16,499 nucleotides of DNA from an uncultured Cellulosilyticum sp. (GTDB taxonomy: Bacteria > Bacillota > Clostridia > Lachnospirales > Cellulosilyticaceae). The stretch is from contig CAKVCL010000046.1 in NCBI GenBank assembly GCA_934725855.1, positions 1-16,499 on the forward strand. The letters are read 5' to 3'. The translations under genes and the position numbers were made by a program. Shown here in pieces: positions 1 through 5,665 of this stretch. Position 1 is the stretch's first letter. The number at the start of each line of letters is the position of its first letter. Below the pieces are notes generated by a model, which saw only the letters and a list, made by a program, of their open reading frames with translations, was not told the origin of the DNA and searched no databases.

Positions 1-77
1 ATGTTTACACTCCCCCATGCCAGGTTGGCGAAAAACAGTATGATAATGGCGATTGCCCCTAAAACGATGGTTTTCAT
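1..77 (-). CDS. FecCD-family ABC transporter permease, N-terminal fragment (runs off the left edge)
   Basis: Only the first 25 codons are in the window, beginning with an ATG at 77 and reading MKTIVLGAIAIILLFF followed by ANLAWGSVN. This is a hydrophobic first membrane segment ending in a GSV motif, as in the N-termini of FecCD/BtuC-type permeases, which carry iron-siderophore, haem or cobalamin through the inner membrane. It starts 39 bp downstream of the stop of the substrate-binding lipoprotein on the same strand, and binding protein followed by permease is the usual gene order for these importers. The family call rests on this neighbour plus the short motif. The ATP-binding subunit would be expected further left, outside the window. 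Confidence 0.6.
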   Translation of the reverse strand, partial: MKTIVLGAIAIIILFFANLAWGSVN

Positions 78-116
78 TCACTAAAACTATTTCTTGTAAA
101 ATCTCTGATTAAAGCC

Positions 117-1376
117 CTATTTCTTATAGAATCTCAATTTGCCGAACCGCTCGCCATGAGCCAGGATGATAAACTCTCTGAGCAGCAGTTCGGGATGGAA
201 ACTCGTAAGTTCGAAATAAGGTACCGTAGAGGTATCCACCTGATAGATATTACCCCGGTTGAAGGCAGCAAGAGCCTTGTAGCCGTCATTTTCCTGAAGC
301 AGTTGAGCCTGCGACAGAGGAGCACCACCGAAATACTTGAATGCCCATACATCCACCTGCTTTCCCTTCGCCAAGATTTGCTCCGGACTCATCGCCAGAC
401 TTCCGCTGTGCTGATCGTCCTCGAAGATATAACGGGCGTTGGCATCCTTCAGCAGAATACCGATAGTACTCTGACCACCAGGCACATACCATACGTTGCC
501 CGTTTTTCTTTCGGTCAGGATGGAGAGACCCTTCCGATACCCGGCTGCCTGCGCCTTAAGCGAAAGATATTCCTTTTCTATCTTCGCAAAGAGCGAATCT
601 GCCTTTGGTTCGCAAGAACCCGATATTCCGTTACTTTTTCCCTCTTCATTTCCAAAGAGCATGCCGTAGAATTTCATCCATTCCGCCCTGCCCAGTGGCG
701 AAGACTCCATATAGTCGGCAGCTTCGATGATGGGGATATGCAGTTTGTCGAGCTTGCCATATCCTCCGCTGTTTTCGAAGGGCGAAAGGAGGATGGCTTC
801 GGGTTTCAGGGCGATGATGCGCTCGATGTCGGGTGCCATGCTCGAACCGCAATTCACAATAGGATTCTGAGCAGAAGTATTCCCAGAAAGAGCAGCCCTC
901 TTCTTTACATCCGGAATATTGATATAATCGAGGTCGCAGACACCACGGATGACCTGCTGGCAGCCCAGTTCGTACATCAGCTGACAATGGGGAGCGATGA
1001 AAACGGCACTCCTCTCCACCGGCGTGCGCACGGTATCAGTAGTGCATCTCGCCCCCGTGCTGCGCCTTTTGGCAAGCATCGCCACCGTCTTATCCCCCTC
1101 TTCTCCCTTCGGAATCAGGATGTAGCGATGCAGCATCGTTCCCGCCTTCCAGGGGTTGGCAACGAGAGCCTCAGCATACTGATAATCAATGCCTTCTGCA
1201 GCATCGGAAGTTTCTTCCCCATCGCCATGCTTCACGATGGTGAGCAACTTGGCGTACTTCATCTCCAGGGTATCGCCAGCCTCCGCATCATCAGCAGCAG
1301 CCGTCTTTCCTCCCTGGCATGCCGCCATCAGCAGGGCCACCGTTGCCCCACACAAAAGAATATACAGTTTCTTCAT
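117..1376 (-). CDS. Periplasmic substrate-binding lipoprotein of an iron/cobalamin-type ABC importer (BtuF/FepB-like)
   Basis: The predicted product is 419 residues. The chosen ATG at 1376 gives MKKLYILLCGATVALLMAAC, a lipoprotein signal with Cys20 as the lipidated residue; an in-frame start at 1463 would add 29 residues ahead of a normal signal peptide and is rejected. The mature part has the layout of class III (TroA/BtuF-like) binding proteins. There is an N-terminal lobe with VFIAPHCQLMYELGC and VIRGVCDLDYINIPD, then the characteristic 'SSMAPDIERIIALKPEAILL' stretch (typically 'xNxExIlxLkPDLVl'), and a C-terminal lobe ending FHPELLLREFIILAH. The protein captures a chelated metal or corrinoid in the periplasm and hands it to the FecCD permease encoded immediately downstream. 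The actual ligand cannot be told from the sequence. A -7 box lies about 20 bp upstream, and the gene is divergent from the YhcH gene. Confidence 0.85.
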   Translation of the reverse strand: MKKLYILLCGATVALLMAACQGGKTAAADDAEAGDTLEMKYAKLLTIVKHGDGEETSDAAEGIDYQYAEALVANPWKAGTMLHRYILIPKGEEGDKTVAMLAKRRSTGARCTTDTVRTPVERSAVFIAPHCQLMYELGCQQVIRGVCDLDYINIPDVKKRAALSGNTSAQNPIVNCGSSMAPDIERIIALKPEAILLSPFENSGGYGKLDKLHIPIIEAADYMESSPLGRAEWMKFYGMLFGNEEGKSNGISGSCEPKADSLFAKIEKEYLSLKAQAAGYRKGLSILTERKTGNVWYVPGGQSTIGILLKDANARYIFEDDQHSGSLAMSPEQILAKGKQVDVWAFKYFGGAPLSQAQLLQENDGYKALAAFNRGNIYQVDTSTVPYFELTSFHPELLLREFIILAHGERFGKLRFYKK

Positions 1377-1396
1377 AATCTTACAAAATATGTGTG

Positions 1397-1404
1397 CAAA
1401 GATA
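1397..1404 (-). promoter_or_regulatory. Bacteroidota -7 box (TATCTTTG) for the binding-protein/permease operon
   Basis: On the minus strand the sequence reads TATCTTTG, an exact match to TAnnTTTG, 20 bp upstream of the ATG at 1376. No clear TTTG is found 19-21 bp further upstream, so the -33 element is weak or the promoter needs an activator. The expected -33 position faces the -33 box of the divergent YhcH promoter, so the two promoters are packed against each other. Confidence 0.55.
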
Positions 1405-1425
1405 CGAAGAAATCTCCATTTTCCG

Positions 1426-1456
1426 TTTGTTTTCTCGAATATTCTTTGTACTTTTG
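1426..1456 (+). promoter_or_regulatory. Bacteroidota promoter for the YhcH-family gene
   Basis: TTTG at 1426-1429, a 19-bp spacer and TACTTTTG at 1449-1456 match the Bacteroidota consensus TTTG-N19-TAnnTTTG exactly. The start codon of the downstream gene is at 1496, leaving a leader of roughly 30 nt. This is one of the clearest promoters in the window. Confidence 0.75.
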
Positions 1457-1495
1457 CCCTCAAATTAAACTAACGCTACAATTTAATAAGTCAAA

Positions 1496-2170
1496 ATGAA
1501 GAAGATTATCTGGGGCATAGCCCTTTTATTCTGTACATCGCTGGTCGCCGGTGCGCATACCTGCTGTCATAATTCAGCACAGAAATGCGGCTGCAAGAGA
1601 GGTTATTACACACAGTATTACGGCGATAAGCCCGAACTCATAAAAGAGGCTATAGCTTGGACAGAGAGCGGTATCTGGCGCAATGGTTTCGACAAGGCGA
1701 AGCCACATTCCAGCGTAAACCTCGCAGATTTCTATCTGCAGTATCAGAAGAATCCGCAGCAATGGCAGGCGCTCTTCGACTATCTGGCAAAGACCGATTT
1801 GCTGAGCATTCCGAAGGGAAAGCACAAGATTCCGGGTTCCGACCTCATGGTAAGTGTAGAGGACAGCAAGAACGAGCCGCTGGAAAAGCGCCGCAGCGAG
1901 AGTCATAACAAGCACATCGATTTTCAGTATGTAGTGAAGGGAACCGAGCGTTTTGGCGTCATCGACCATTACACCAGCACCCCCAACTGCAAGTATCGTC
2001 CCGACGTGATACATTATGATTACGCCCCTCAGAAGGCCCGTTTCTATGACAGCAATCCTGGCGAATTCTTCATCTTCTTCCCGAGGGACTGGCACATCGC
2101 CAAGGTGGCAACAGATGGTGAAGACCAGACCATCCGCGTTATCGTAATCAAGGTAGATTATAAGGACTAA
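1496..2170 (+). CDS. Secreted YhcH/YjgK/YiaL (DUF386/EbgC-like) family protein
   Basis: The product is 224 residues. A signal peptide covers about residues 1-20 (MKKIIWGIALLFCTSLVAGA), followed by a Cys-rich segment (CC at 23-24, CGC at 31-33), so it is exported or possibly membrane-anchored. The remainder matches the YhcH/YiaL cupin-like fold, whose usual cytoplasmic form is about 150 residues. The family motif E-x-H...D-x-Q appears as E135, H137, D142, Q144 with the following VVKGTERFGV, and the second signature FFPRDWH places H200 as a further probable metal ligand. Family members are linked to sugar or sialic-acid metabolism (YhcH, YiaL) and to the beta-subunit of Ebg beta-galactosidase, but the reaction here cannot be stated. 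It is transcribed alone from the 1426-1456 promoter and ends in a perfect hairpin terminator. A second, truncated copy of its 3' end lies at 5209. Confidence 0.85.
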   Translation: MKKIIWGIALLFCTSLVAGAHTCCHNSAQKCGCKRGYYTQYYGDKPELIKEAIAWTESGIWRNGFDKAKPHSSVNLADFYLQYQKNPQQWQALFDYLAKTDLLSIPKGKHKIPGSDLMVSVEDSKNEPLEKRRSESHNKHIDFQYVVKGTERFGVIDHYTSTPNCKYRPDVIHYDYAPQKARFYDSNPGEFFIFFPRDWHIAKVATDGEDQTIRVIVIKVDYKD

Positions 2171-2187
2171 GGATAATTGAAAATAAA

Positions 2188-2231
2188 GAAATGCAGCCTC
2201 TCGATTATATAAAAGAGAGGCTGCATTTTTC
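2188..2231 (+). terminator. Rho-independent terminator with a perfect 14-bp stem
   Basis: The left arm AAATGCAGCCTCTC (2189-2202) pairs perfectly with GAGAGGCTGCATTT (2215-2228) across a 12-nt AT-rich loop and is followed by further Ts. It begins 18 bp after the YhcH stop. It can also act for the convergent minus-strand gene ending at 2262... only on that gene's downstream side, so it likely separates both transcripts. A nearly identical hairpin occurs at 8032-8071. Confidence 0.9.
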
Positions 2232-2261
2232 TTATGGAACTCAAATGGGTCTCAAGCTATT

Positions 2262-3479
2262 TTATATCATGCTCTCAGCACGTCGCTCAGCAATTCTTTC
2301 GTTCGATCTATTAGCTTCATCACGGCTGGTGAAACAATTACCATGATTATCTCTATAAATCATTCTTGCAGCTCCTCCGCCACCTCCGCCACCGGAGTTG
2401 GAATGGTCAGCAACAAAAAGAATGAGGATAGCACCTGCTACAACGAGAATTACCTGGATGATGAGGCGCAGCAACATCACACCCAGACAGATGACTGCCA
2501 CGATGCAACCTATCAGATAAATAGCGATGAAAGCCGTAATCAGGATGCCTTTACGTTTGCCTACCATCTCGCAATTTTCCCTCAGAGACAGGAAGAAACC
2601 AATAACCAGCGAGAGCAGCACTCCTATTATCCAAAATACGGTAAGCACCTCTTCCGTCAGTTCAGTAGTCTGGCTCAAGACAAGAATCAGGATAGATACC
2701 GGCAGGATGCCCAGCATGCCATAGAGCGTAGGTTTGATAGAGAAGCCCGACAGCCTTTTCTCTCCGAAAATCACATTCTCATAGAGCTTGATGCTACCAA
2801 TCTGCGTCATGACAACCAATACGCCCGGTATCACACGGAAGAGCGCACCGAAGAAACCATAATAATTCTGGTCGCACCACCAGAAAACATCCATTCCCAT
2901 GAAATAGAGTCCCAGGAATTCCAAGAACGTGATGGCAAGAATCATAGCCGGAATGCCATATTCAGCAGGCTTTCGCATTTTAGAATAGGCTGGACCGAAG
3001 AGCGACAGCAGCCAGATGGCTATCAGCAAACCGATGATGATAAGATAAGGGGTATAGGTATAGAAGAATCTGCCCATTCCCTGATGCTTCATATTCTGGG
3101 TATAATATACTTTATCATTCTTCTGCAAACTCATCGGGTCGTCTGCCTTACAATAAATAAAGTTAACATCAACCGCATACTTCTTTCCATCCTTCTTAAA
3201 GAGATAATACCAGTAATCCTTGCTGAATATCATGCCGTTGCTTCTATGTTTCATTTCAAACACATTGATAGTATCCCCATTGTGCAGATAGAGCGTAGGC
3301 TCATCATCCGGTAGCAGATACTTACCCTCCTTGAGGCGGTATTCGAAACAAGGTGTAGAGTCGTTGACGAAATCATCAACCACGTAAACTTGAGCCTGAG
3401 TCATGGCAGCATAGTCCAAGAATGCGAGCACGATGAGCATCATTCTCCGAAACAGAAAAGTAGTTTTTGTCTTTCTCAT
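2262..3479 (-). CDS. Seven-helix membrane protein with signal peptide and heptaglycine linker, function unknown
   Basis: I do not recognise this family. With the ATG at 3479 the product is 405 residues and begins MRKTKTTFLFRRMMLIVLAF, ending its export signal near AMTQAQ (about residue 30). The reading frame stays open to 3629, but that extension would put 50 residues before a clear signal peptide. Residues 31-135 form a polar extracytoplasmic domain with many Tyr and Lys. About seven hydrophobic helices follow, near 144-163, 176-196, 210-226, 251-270, 278-297, 310-331 and 334-356. A run of seven glycines (363-369) then joins a 36-residue charged tail rich in Arg and Glu. A single-gene unit is likely: it is preceded by terminators and its own -7 box at 3573-3580. 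Either a sensor/transport role or an envelope role is possible; nothing in the sequence decides. Confidence 0.75.
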   Translation of the reverse strand: MRKTKTTFLFRRMMLIVLAFLDYAAMTQAQVYVVDDFVNDSTPCFEYRLKEGKYLLPDDEPTLYLHNGDTINVFEMKHRSNGMIFSKDYWYYLFKKDGKKYAVDVNFIYCKADDPMSLQKNDKVYYTQNMKHQGMGRFFYTYTPYLIIIGLLIAIWLLSLFGPAYSKMRKPAEYGIPAMILAITFLEFLGLYFMGMDVFWWCDQNYYGFFGALFRVIPGVLVVMTQIGSIKLYENVIFGEKRLSGFSIKPTLYGMLGILPVSILILVLSQTTELTEEVLTVFWIIGVLLSLVIGFFLSLRENCEMVGKRKGILITAFIAIYLIGCIVAVICLGVMLLRLIIQVILVVAGAILILFVADHSNSGGGGGGGAARMIYRDNHGNCFTSRDEANRSNERIAERRAESMI

Positions 3480-3572
3480 AAGTTTATGTTTATTAAATTT
3501 GTTATTTGTCAGTAAAGTAAAGAGAGCCCGGTTTTCATGGCAAGCGTCCGGACACATCCTATTTGTTGCCGA

Positions 3573-3580
3573 CAAAGATA
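3573..3580 (-). promoter_or_regulatory. -7 box (TATCTTTG) for the membrane-protein gene
   Basis: The minus strand reads TATCTTTG, about 93 bp upstream of the ATG at 3479. A TTTG occurs upstream at 3606-3609 but at 25 bp, too far for a standard -33 element. The call therefore rests on the -7 match and its position between the gene and the upstream terminators. Confidence 0.45.
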
Positions 3581-3621
3581 GCAAATTACTTCGAAATCGG
3601 AGTTTCAAAAGGTAAAAACAA

Positions 3622-3664
3622 AGTGTCATAGCGTAAAAATCAGCCTTTTTTACGCTATGACACT
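3622..3664. repeat. Perfect 18-bp inverted repeat (hairpin), second terminator or operator
   Basis: An 18-bp left arm at 3622-3639 (core GTGTCATAGCGTAAAAA) pairs perfectly with 3647-3664 around a 7-nt loop. On the minus strand it directly follows the terminator of the PD-(D/E)XK gene and is followed by a T-rich stretch, so a back-up terminator is the simplest reading. It also lies just upstream of the membrane-protein promoter, so an operator is possible. Confidence 0.6.
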
Positions 3665-3702
3665 AAAAAACGCAGAGATTCCCCCTGGCATCCCTGCGTT
3701 TT
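3665..3702 (-). terminator. Rho-independent terminator of the PD-(D/E)XK gene
   Basis: On the minus strand AAAACGCAG (3702-3694) pairs with CTGCGTTTT (3675-3667), with three further inner pairs after a mismatch, and six Ts follow (3670-3665). It lies immediately after the stop codon at 3708. Confidence 0.8.
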
Positions 3703-3707
3703 CTATA

Positions 3708-4757
3708 TCATTTACCCAATAAAGCACGAACTTCCTCAGGCGTTCTGTTCATCATCTTAGCCACCATCTCCAGGGGCATTCCATTCTCCAGCATGCCCTG
3801 CGCCATGCTTTTTATCTGAGTTGCTTGCTCATTTATCTGAGTTGCTTGCTCATTTATCTGAGTAGCTTGCTCATTTATCTGAGTTGCTTGCTCATTTATC
3901 TGAGTTGCTTGCTCATTTATCTGAGTTGCTTGCTCATTTATCTGAGTTGCTTGCTCATTTACCTGATTAGCCTGCTCACTAATAATCTTATTAAGTTTCA
4001 TCACCTGCGTATCGCGAGCTTCTATGGCAGAATAGTATTCATCCTCATCATTCATCTCCTGCCGGATATTAGCGCTCATTGTGGCGAGCCCCAGACGGTG
4101 AACGATATACATCATATCCGAATCATCCTTATATTTATCACCCTCCAAACATAACATCTGCTGGTTCTTCTTATCCCTCTGCGACTGGTCGAACACGCTC
4201 AGCACCTTGTCGAGCCTGTTGTTTATCTTGCCATGCAAAAGAGGTATCTGCACCAGAATACTGTCATGCGTCAGGCTGTTGATGAAAGGATCATCCATCC
4301 CGTTCTCCACCTCTTTCCCGTCATAGTCGAGCGCCTTGTGGTTCACGTATACCACAGCCTTGTCAATATCTCCCACTCTATGACCCAGCAGATACACAGC
4401 CACCATCGGCACGGCATATCCCTTGCCCTCTCCTTCCTTTATCATATTCTCCTCAGCATTATACTGGGCAGCCAGATAACGGCGGAACCGCAGCGTCTCG
4501 GTATCGAGCCATGTCTTCTGAAGTTCGATAAGGATGAGCCTTACGCTTCCATCCTCTTCTCTCACCCTGGCAGCAAAGTCGATGCGAAACATCGAGATAT
4601 TGTCGCGGGTGATGTTAGGATGCTCATGCCTTCTCATTTCCACGCTCACCACTTCCTTTTTCAGCAGGGCGGCGAGCACGGTTTTGGCGATGCGTTCGTC
4701 TTCCATCAGGAATTTGAACACAGAATCGTATATCGGATTAGCTACATAGTAAATCAT
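3708..4757 (-). CDS. Rpn/PD-(D/E)XK nuclease-family (transposase-like) protein with coiled-coil heptad array
   Basis: The product is 349 residues and belongs to the recombination-promoting-nuclease / PDDEXK_2 'putative transposase' family that is abundant in Bacteroidota. The N-terminus has the family signature YDSVFKFLMED (D11, F14, K15). The nuclease core reads FRIDFAARV...LILIELQKTW, giving D60 and E78-x-Q80 of a (D/E)-x-(Q/K) active site. Glutamine in the third position is common in this family. The middle (85-230) is the usual helical region. Residues 261-316 are eight consecutive heptads, mostly EQATQIN, with Ala and Ile spaced as a and d positions, so a continuous coiled coil is predicted. 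The C-terminal tail (GMPLEMVAKMMNRTPEEVRALL) resembles the short helical motif ending many family members. RpnA of E. coli is a DNA endonuclease; an equivalent role here is inference. It is a single-gene unit with a consensus promoter and terminator. Confidence 0.85.
   Translation of the reverse strand: MIYYVANPIYDSVFKFLMEDERIAKTVLAALLKKEVVSVEMRRHEHPNITRDNISMFRIDFAARVREEDGSVRLILIELQKTWLDTETLRFRRYLAAQYNAEENMIKEGEGKGYAVPMVAVYLLGHRVGDIDKAVVYVNHKALDYDGKEVENGMDDPFINSLTHDSILVQIPLLHGKINNRLDKVLSVFDQSQRDKKNQQMLCLEGDKYKDDSDMMYIVHRLGLATMSANIRQEMNDEDEYYSAIEARDTQVMKLNKIISEQANQVNEQATQINEQATQINEQATQINEQATQINEQATQINEQATQINEQATQIKSMAQGMLENGMPLEMVAKMMNRTPEEVRALLGK
3811..3978 (-). repeat. 21-bp tandem repeat, eight units, encoding coiled-coil heptads
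   Basis: The forward-strand unit TTTATCTGAGTTGCTTGCTC plus A starts at 3811, 3832, 3853, 3874, 3895, 3916 and 3937, with one substitution (at 3862) among these seven; an eighth, diverged unit is at 3958-3978. Each unit is exactly one heptad (EQATQIN), so gain or loss of units keeps the frame and only changes coiled-coil length. Copies this uniform point to recent expansion by slippage or unequal recombination. Confidence 0.97.
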
Positions 4758-4789
4758 ATCTCTGTTCCTCCATAATTATATTTCCGCTA

Positions 4790-4820
4790 CAAAGATACGA
4801 GTTTTCTGCGAAACGGCAAA
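4790..4820 (-). promoter_or_regulatory. Consensus Bacteroidota promoter of the PD-(D/E)XK gene
   Basis: On the minus strand TTTG (4820-4817), a 19-bp spacer and TATCTTTG (4797-4790) match the consensus fully. The ATG at 4757 lies 32 bp downstream of the -7 box, supporting the chosen start. Confidence 0.75.
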
Positions 4821-4875
4821 GTTTTTGAGGATGAAAATATCAGAAATGGCTGAAATTAACCGGATTATAGATATA

Positions 4876-4918
4876 AAAAGAAAGATAGCTCACCAGTTAT
4901 AAGGCTGCCATCTTTCTT
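4876..4918 (-). terminator. Terminator-like hairpin downstream of the methylase remnant
   Basis: AAGAAAGAT (4878-4886) pairs with ATCTTTCTT (4910-4918) around a 23-nt loop. On the minus strand the stem is followed by Ts and then TATATC, as expected for the 3' end of the methylase whose stop is at 4964. Confidence 0.6.
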
Positions 4919-4963
4919 ATCTATATACTTAAATACACTTTTATTCTAAGTACGACCCACCTG

Positions 4964-5212
4964 TTAATAGTTAGTTATCAACAAATGCGTAACTTTCTTA
5001 TCATTCCTATTCATAAAGCTCACCAAGTATTCTTTATCAAACGTACGAATATTGATGCCTTCCTTATTATATAGTTGATAAATGAAATCTGTATTTTTGA
5101 TTATCATCATCCACTTTGCCGGGCAATGATGTAATAAAAACGTAGCCAATCGTTTTTGATCTTCTCGCGTAAATTCATTTTTAGCATATGTACTAAACTC
5201 ACTATCATAAGG
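4964..5212 (-). pseudogene. C-terminal fragment of a D12-class (Dam-like) N6-adenine DNA methyltransferase
   Basis: The minus frame is open from 5212 to the stop at 4964 and gives 82 residues starting PYDSEFSTYAKNEFT, then REDQKRLATFLLHHCPAKWM, ending KVTHLLITNY. This order fits the end of D12-class adenine methylases: the PY of the catalytic (D/N)PPY motif, a Y...F...DQ..LA segment, the KWM strand, a KNTDFIYQLY segment, an F/Y-rich strand (FDKEYLVSFMNRN) and a terminal LLI(T/R)NY strand. Everything upstream of the second proline of DPPY is missing, including the AdoMet-binding FxGxG motif. At the break the sequence changes abruptly into the YhcH 3' fragment running the other way. The piece cannot be catalytic. 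It is the remnant of an orphan methylase or restriction-modification locus. An internal ATG at 5149 would give 61 residues, unlikely to be functional. The family call comes from motif pattern only. Confidence 0.7.
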
Positions 5213-5346
5213 CCCGTTTCTTCGACAGCAATCCTGGCGAATTCTTCATCTTCTTTCCACGCGACTGGCACATCGCCAAGGTGGCAACAGATGGCGAAGA
5301 CCAGACCATCCGCGTTATCGTAATCAAGGTAGATTATAAGGATTAA
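5209..5346 (+). pseudogene. 3' fragment of a second YhcH-family gene
   Basis: The frame encodes KARFFDSNPGEFFIFFPRDW followed by HIAKVATDGEDQTIRV and IVIKVDYKD, the last 45 residues of the 1496-2170 protein (its residues 180-224) with one change (Tyr to Phe). DNA similarity continues past the stop to 5363, covering 16 bp of the 3' flank, and then stops. In-frame stops lie just upstream (TAA at 5194-5196), so nothing of the N-terminus survives. Most base differences from the intact gene are silent (CCG AGG to CCA CGC, GGT to GGC, GAC to GAT). This suggests the fragment comes from a once-functional paralogue rather than a fresh partial duplication. No terminator hairpin follows, unlike the intact gene. 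Confidence 0.9.
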
Positions 5347-5548
5347 AGATAATTGAAAATAAATATTATTGTGACTCAGAGCACGTTAGTAGGATTTTTT
5401 GCAGTTGTGGTCTTGATTTCTCGAAAAAAAAGGCTAATTTCGCACAATTCGAGGGAAATCATTGAAGTTTTTTTATTATACTGGCTTATAATTCGGAAAT
5501 TTTTGCTAAATTTGTCACGTCATATCAGATTTTTGCTTATTTTCTTTT

Positions 5549-5646
5549 CGCAACACTAAGATAAGTGAAAATTTTGACATGGCAAAATCCTGGGCAACTT
5601 TTAGTTGATCAGGCACTTAAAAAGATTAATCTATAATAGTGTTGCG
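5549..5646. repeat. 10-bp inverted repeats bounding a 78-bp segment upstream of the SusE/F-like gene
   Basis: CGCAACACTA (5549-5558) and TAGTGTTGCG (5637-5646) are perfect inverted repeats; a small palindrome AGATTAATCT (5623-5632) sits inside. The right arm ends 19 bp before the ATG at 5666. The 302-bp stretch 5364-5665 has no gene I can support. It is very AT-rich and also holds a TAAATTTG -7-like box at 5507-5514 without a matching -33 element. The segment could be an invertible control element or a folded leader of the downstream mRNA. Confidence 0.55.
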
Positions 5647-5665
5647 GAATTAAGACTAAAGACAC

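Noticed and set aside
1377..1463. Upstream start for the binding-protein gene
   Set aside because: It would place 29 basic and aromatic residues before a standard lipoprotein signal and would read through the gene's own -7 box.
156..1499. Long plus-strand open frame of 447 codons
   Set aside because: It is antisense to the substrate-binding lipoprotein, whose signal peptide and family motifs are clear, and its translation has no recognisable domain.
2343..3314. Plus-strand open frame of 323 codons
   Set aside because: It is antisense to the seven-helix membrane protein. The product is a low-complexity mix rich in Gln, His and Asn without domains.
3811..3978. CRISPR array
   Set aside because: The 21-bp units are directly adjacent, without spacers, and are coding in frame with heptad periodicity.
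3825..4154. Plus-strand frame with repeats of CLLIYLS
   Set aside because: It is the antisense reading of the 21-bp heptad-coding repeat; the minus strand has the nuclease gene, promoter and terminator.
5353..5559. Plus-strand frame of 68 codons
   Set aside because: It lies in a very AT-rich spacer, starts within the YhcH 3' flank and gives only low-complexity hydrophobic sequence; no promoter or family pattern.
5605..5637. TTGATC...TATAAT as a sigma-70-like promoter for the SusE/F-like gene
   Set aside because: The spacing is 21 bp, which does not suit that promoter type, and other promoters in the window follow the Bacteroidota TTTG/TAnnTTTG form.
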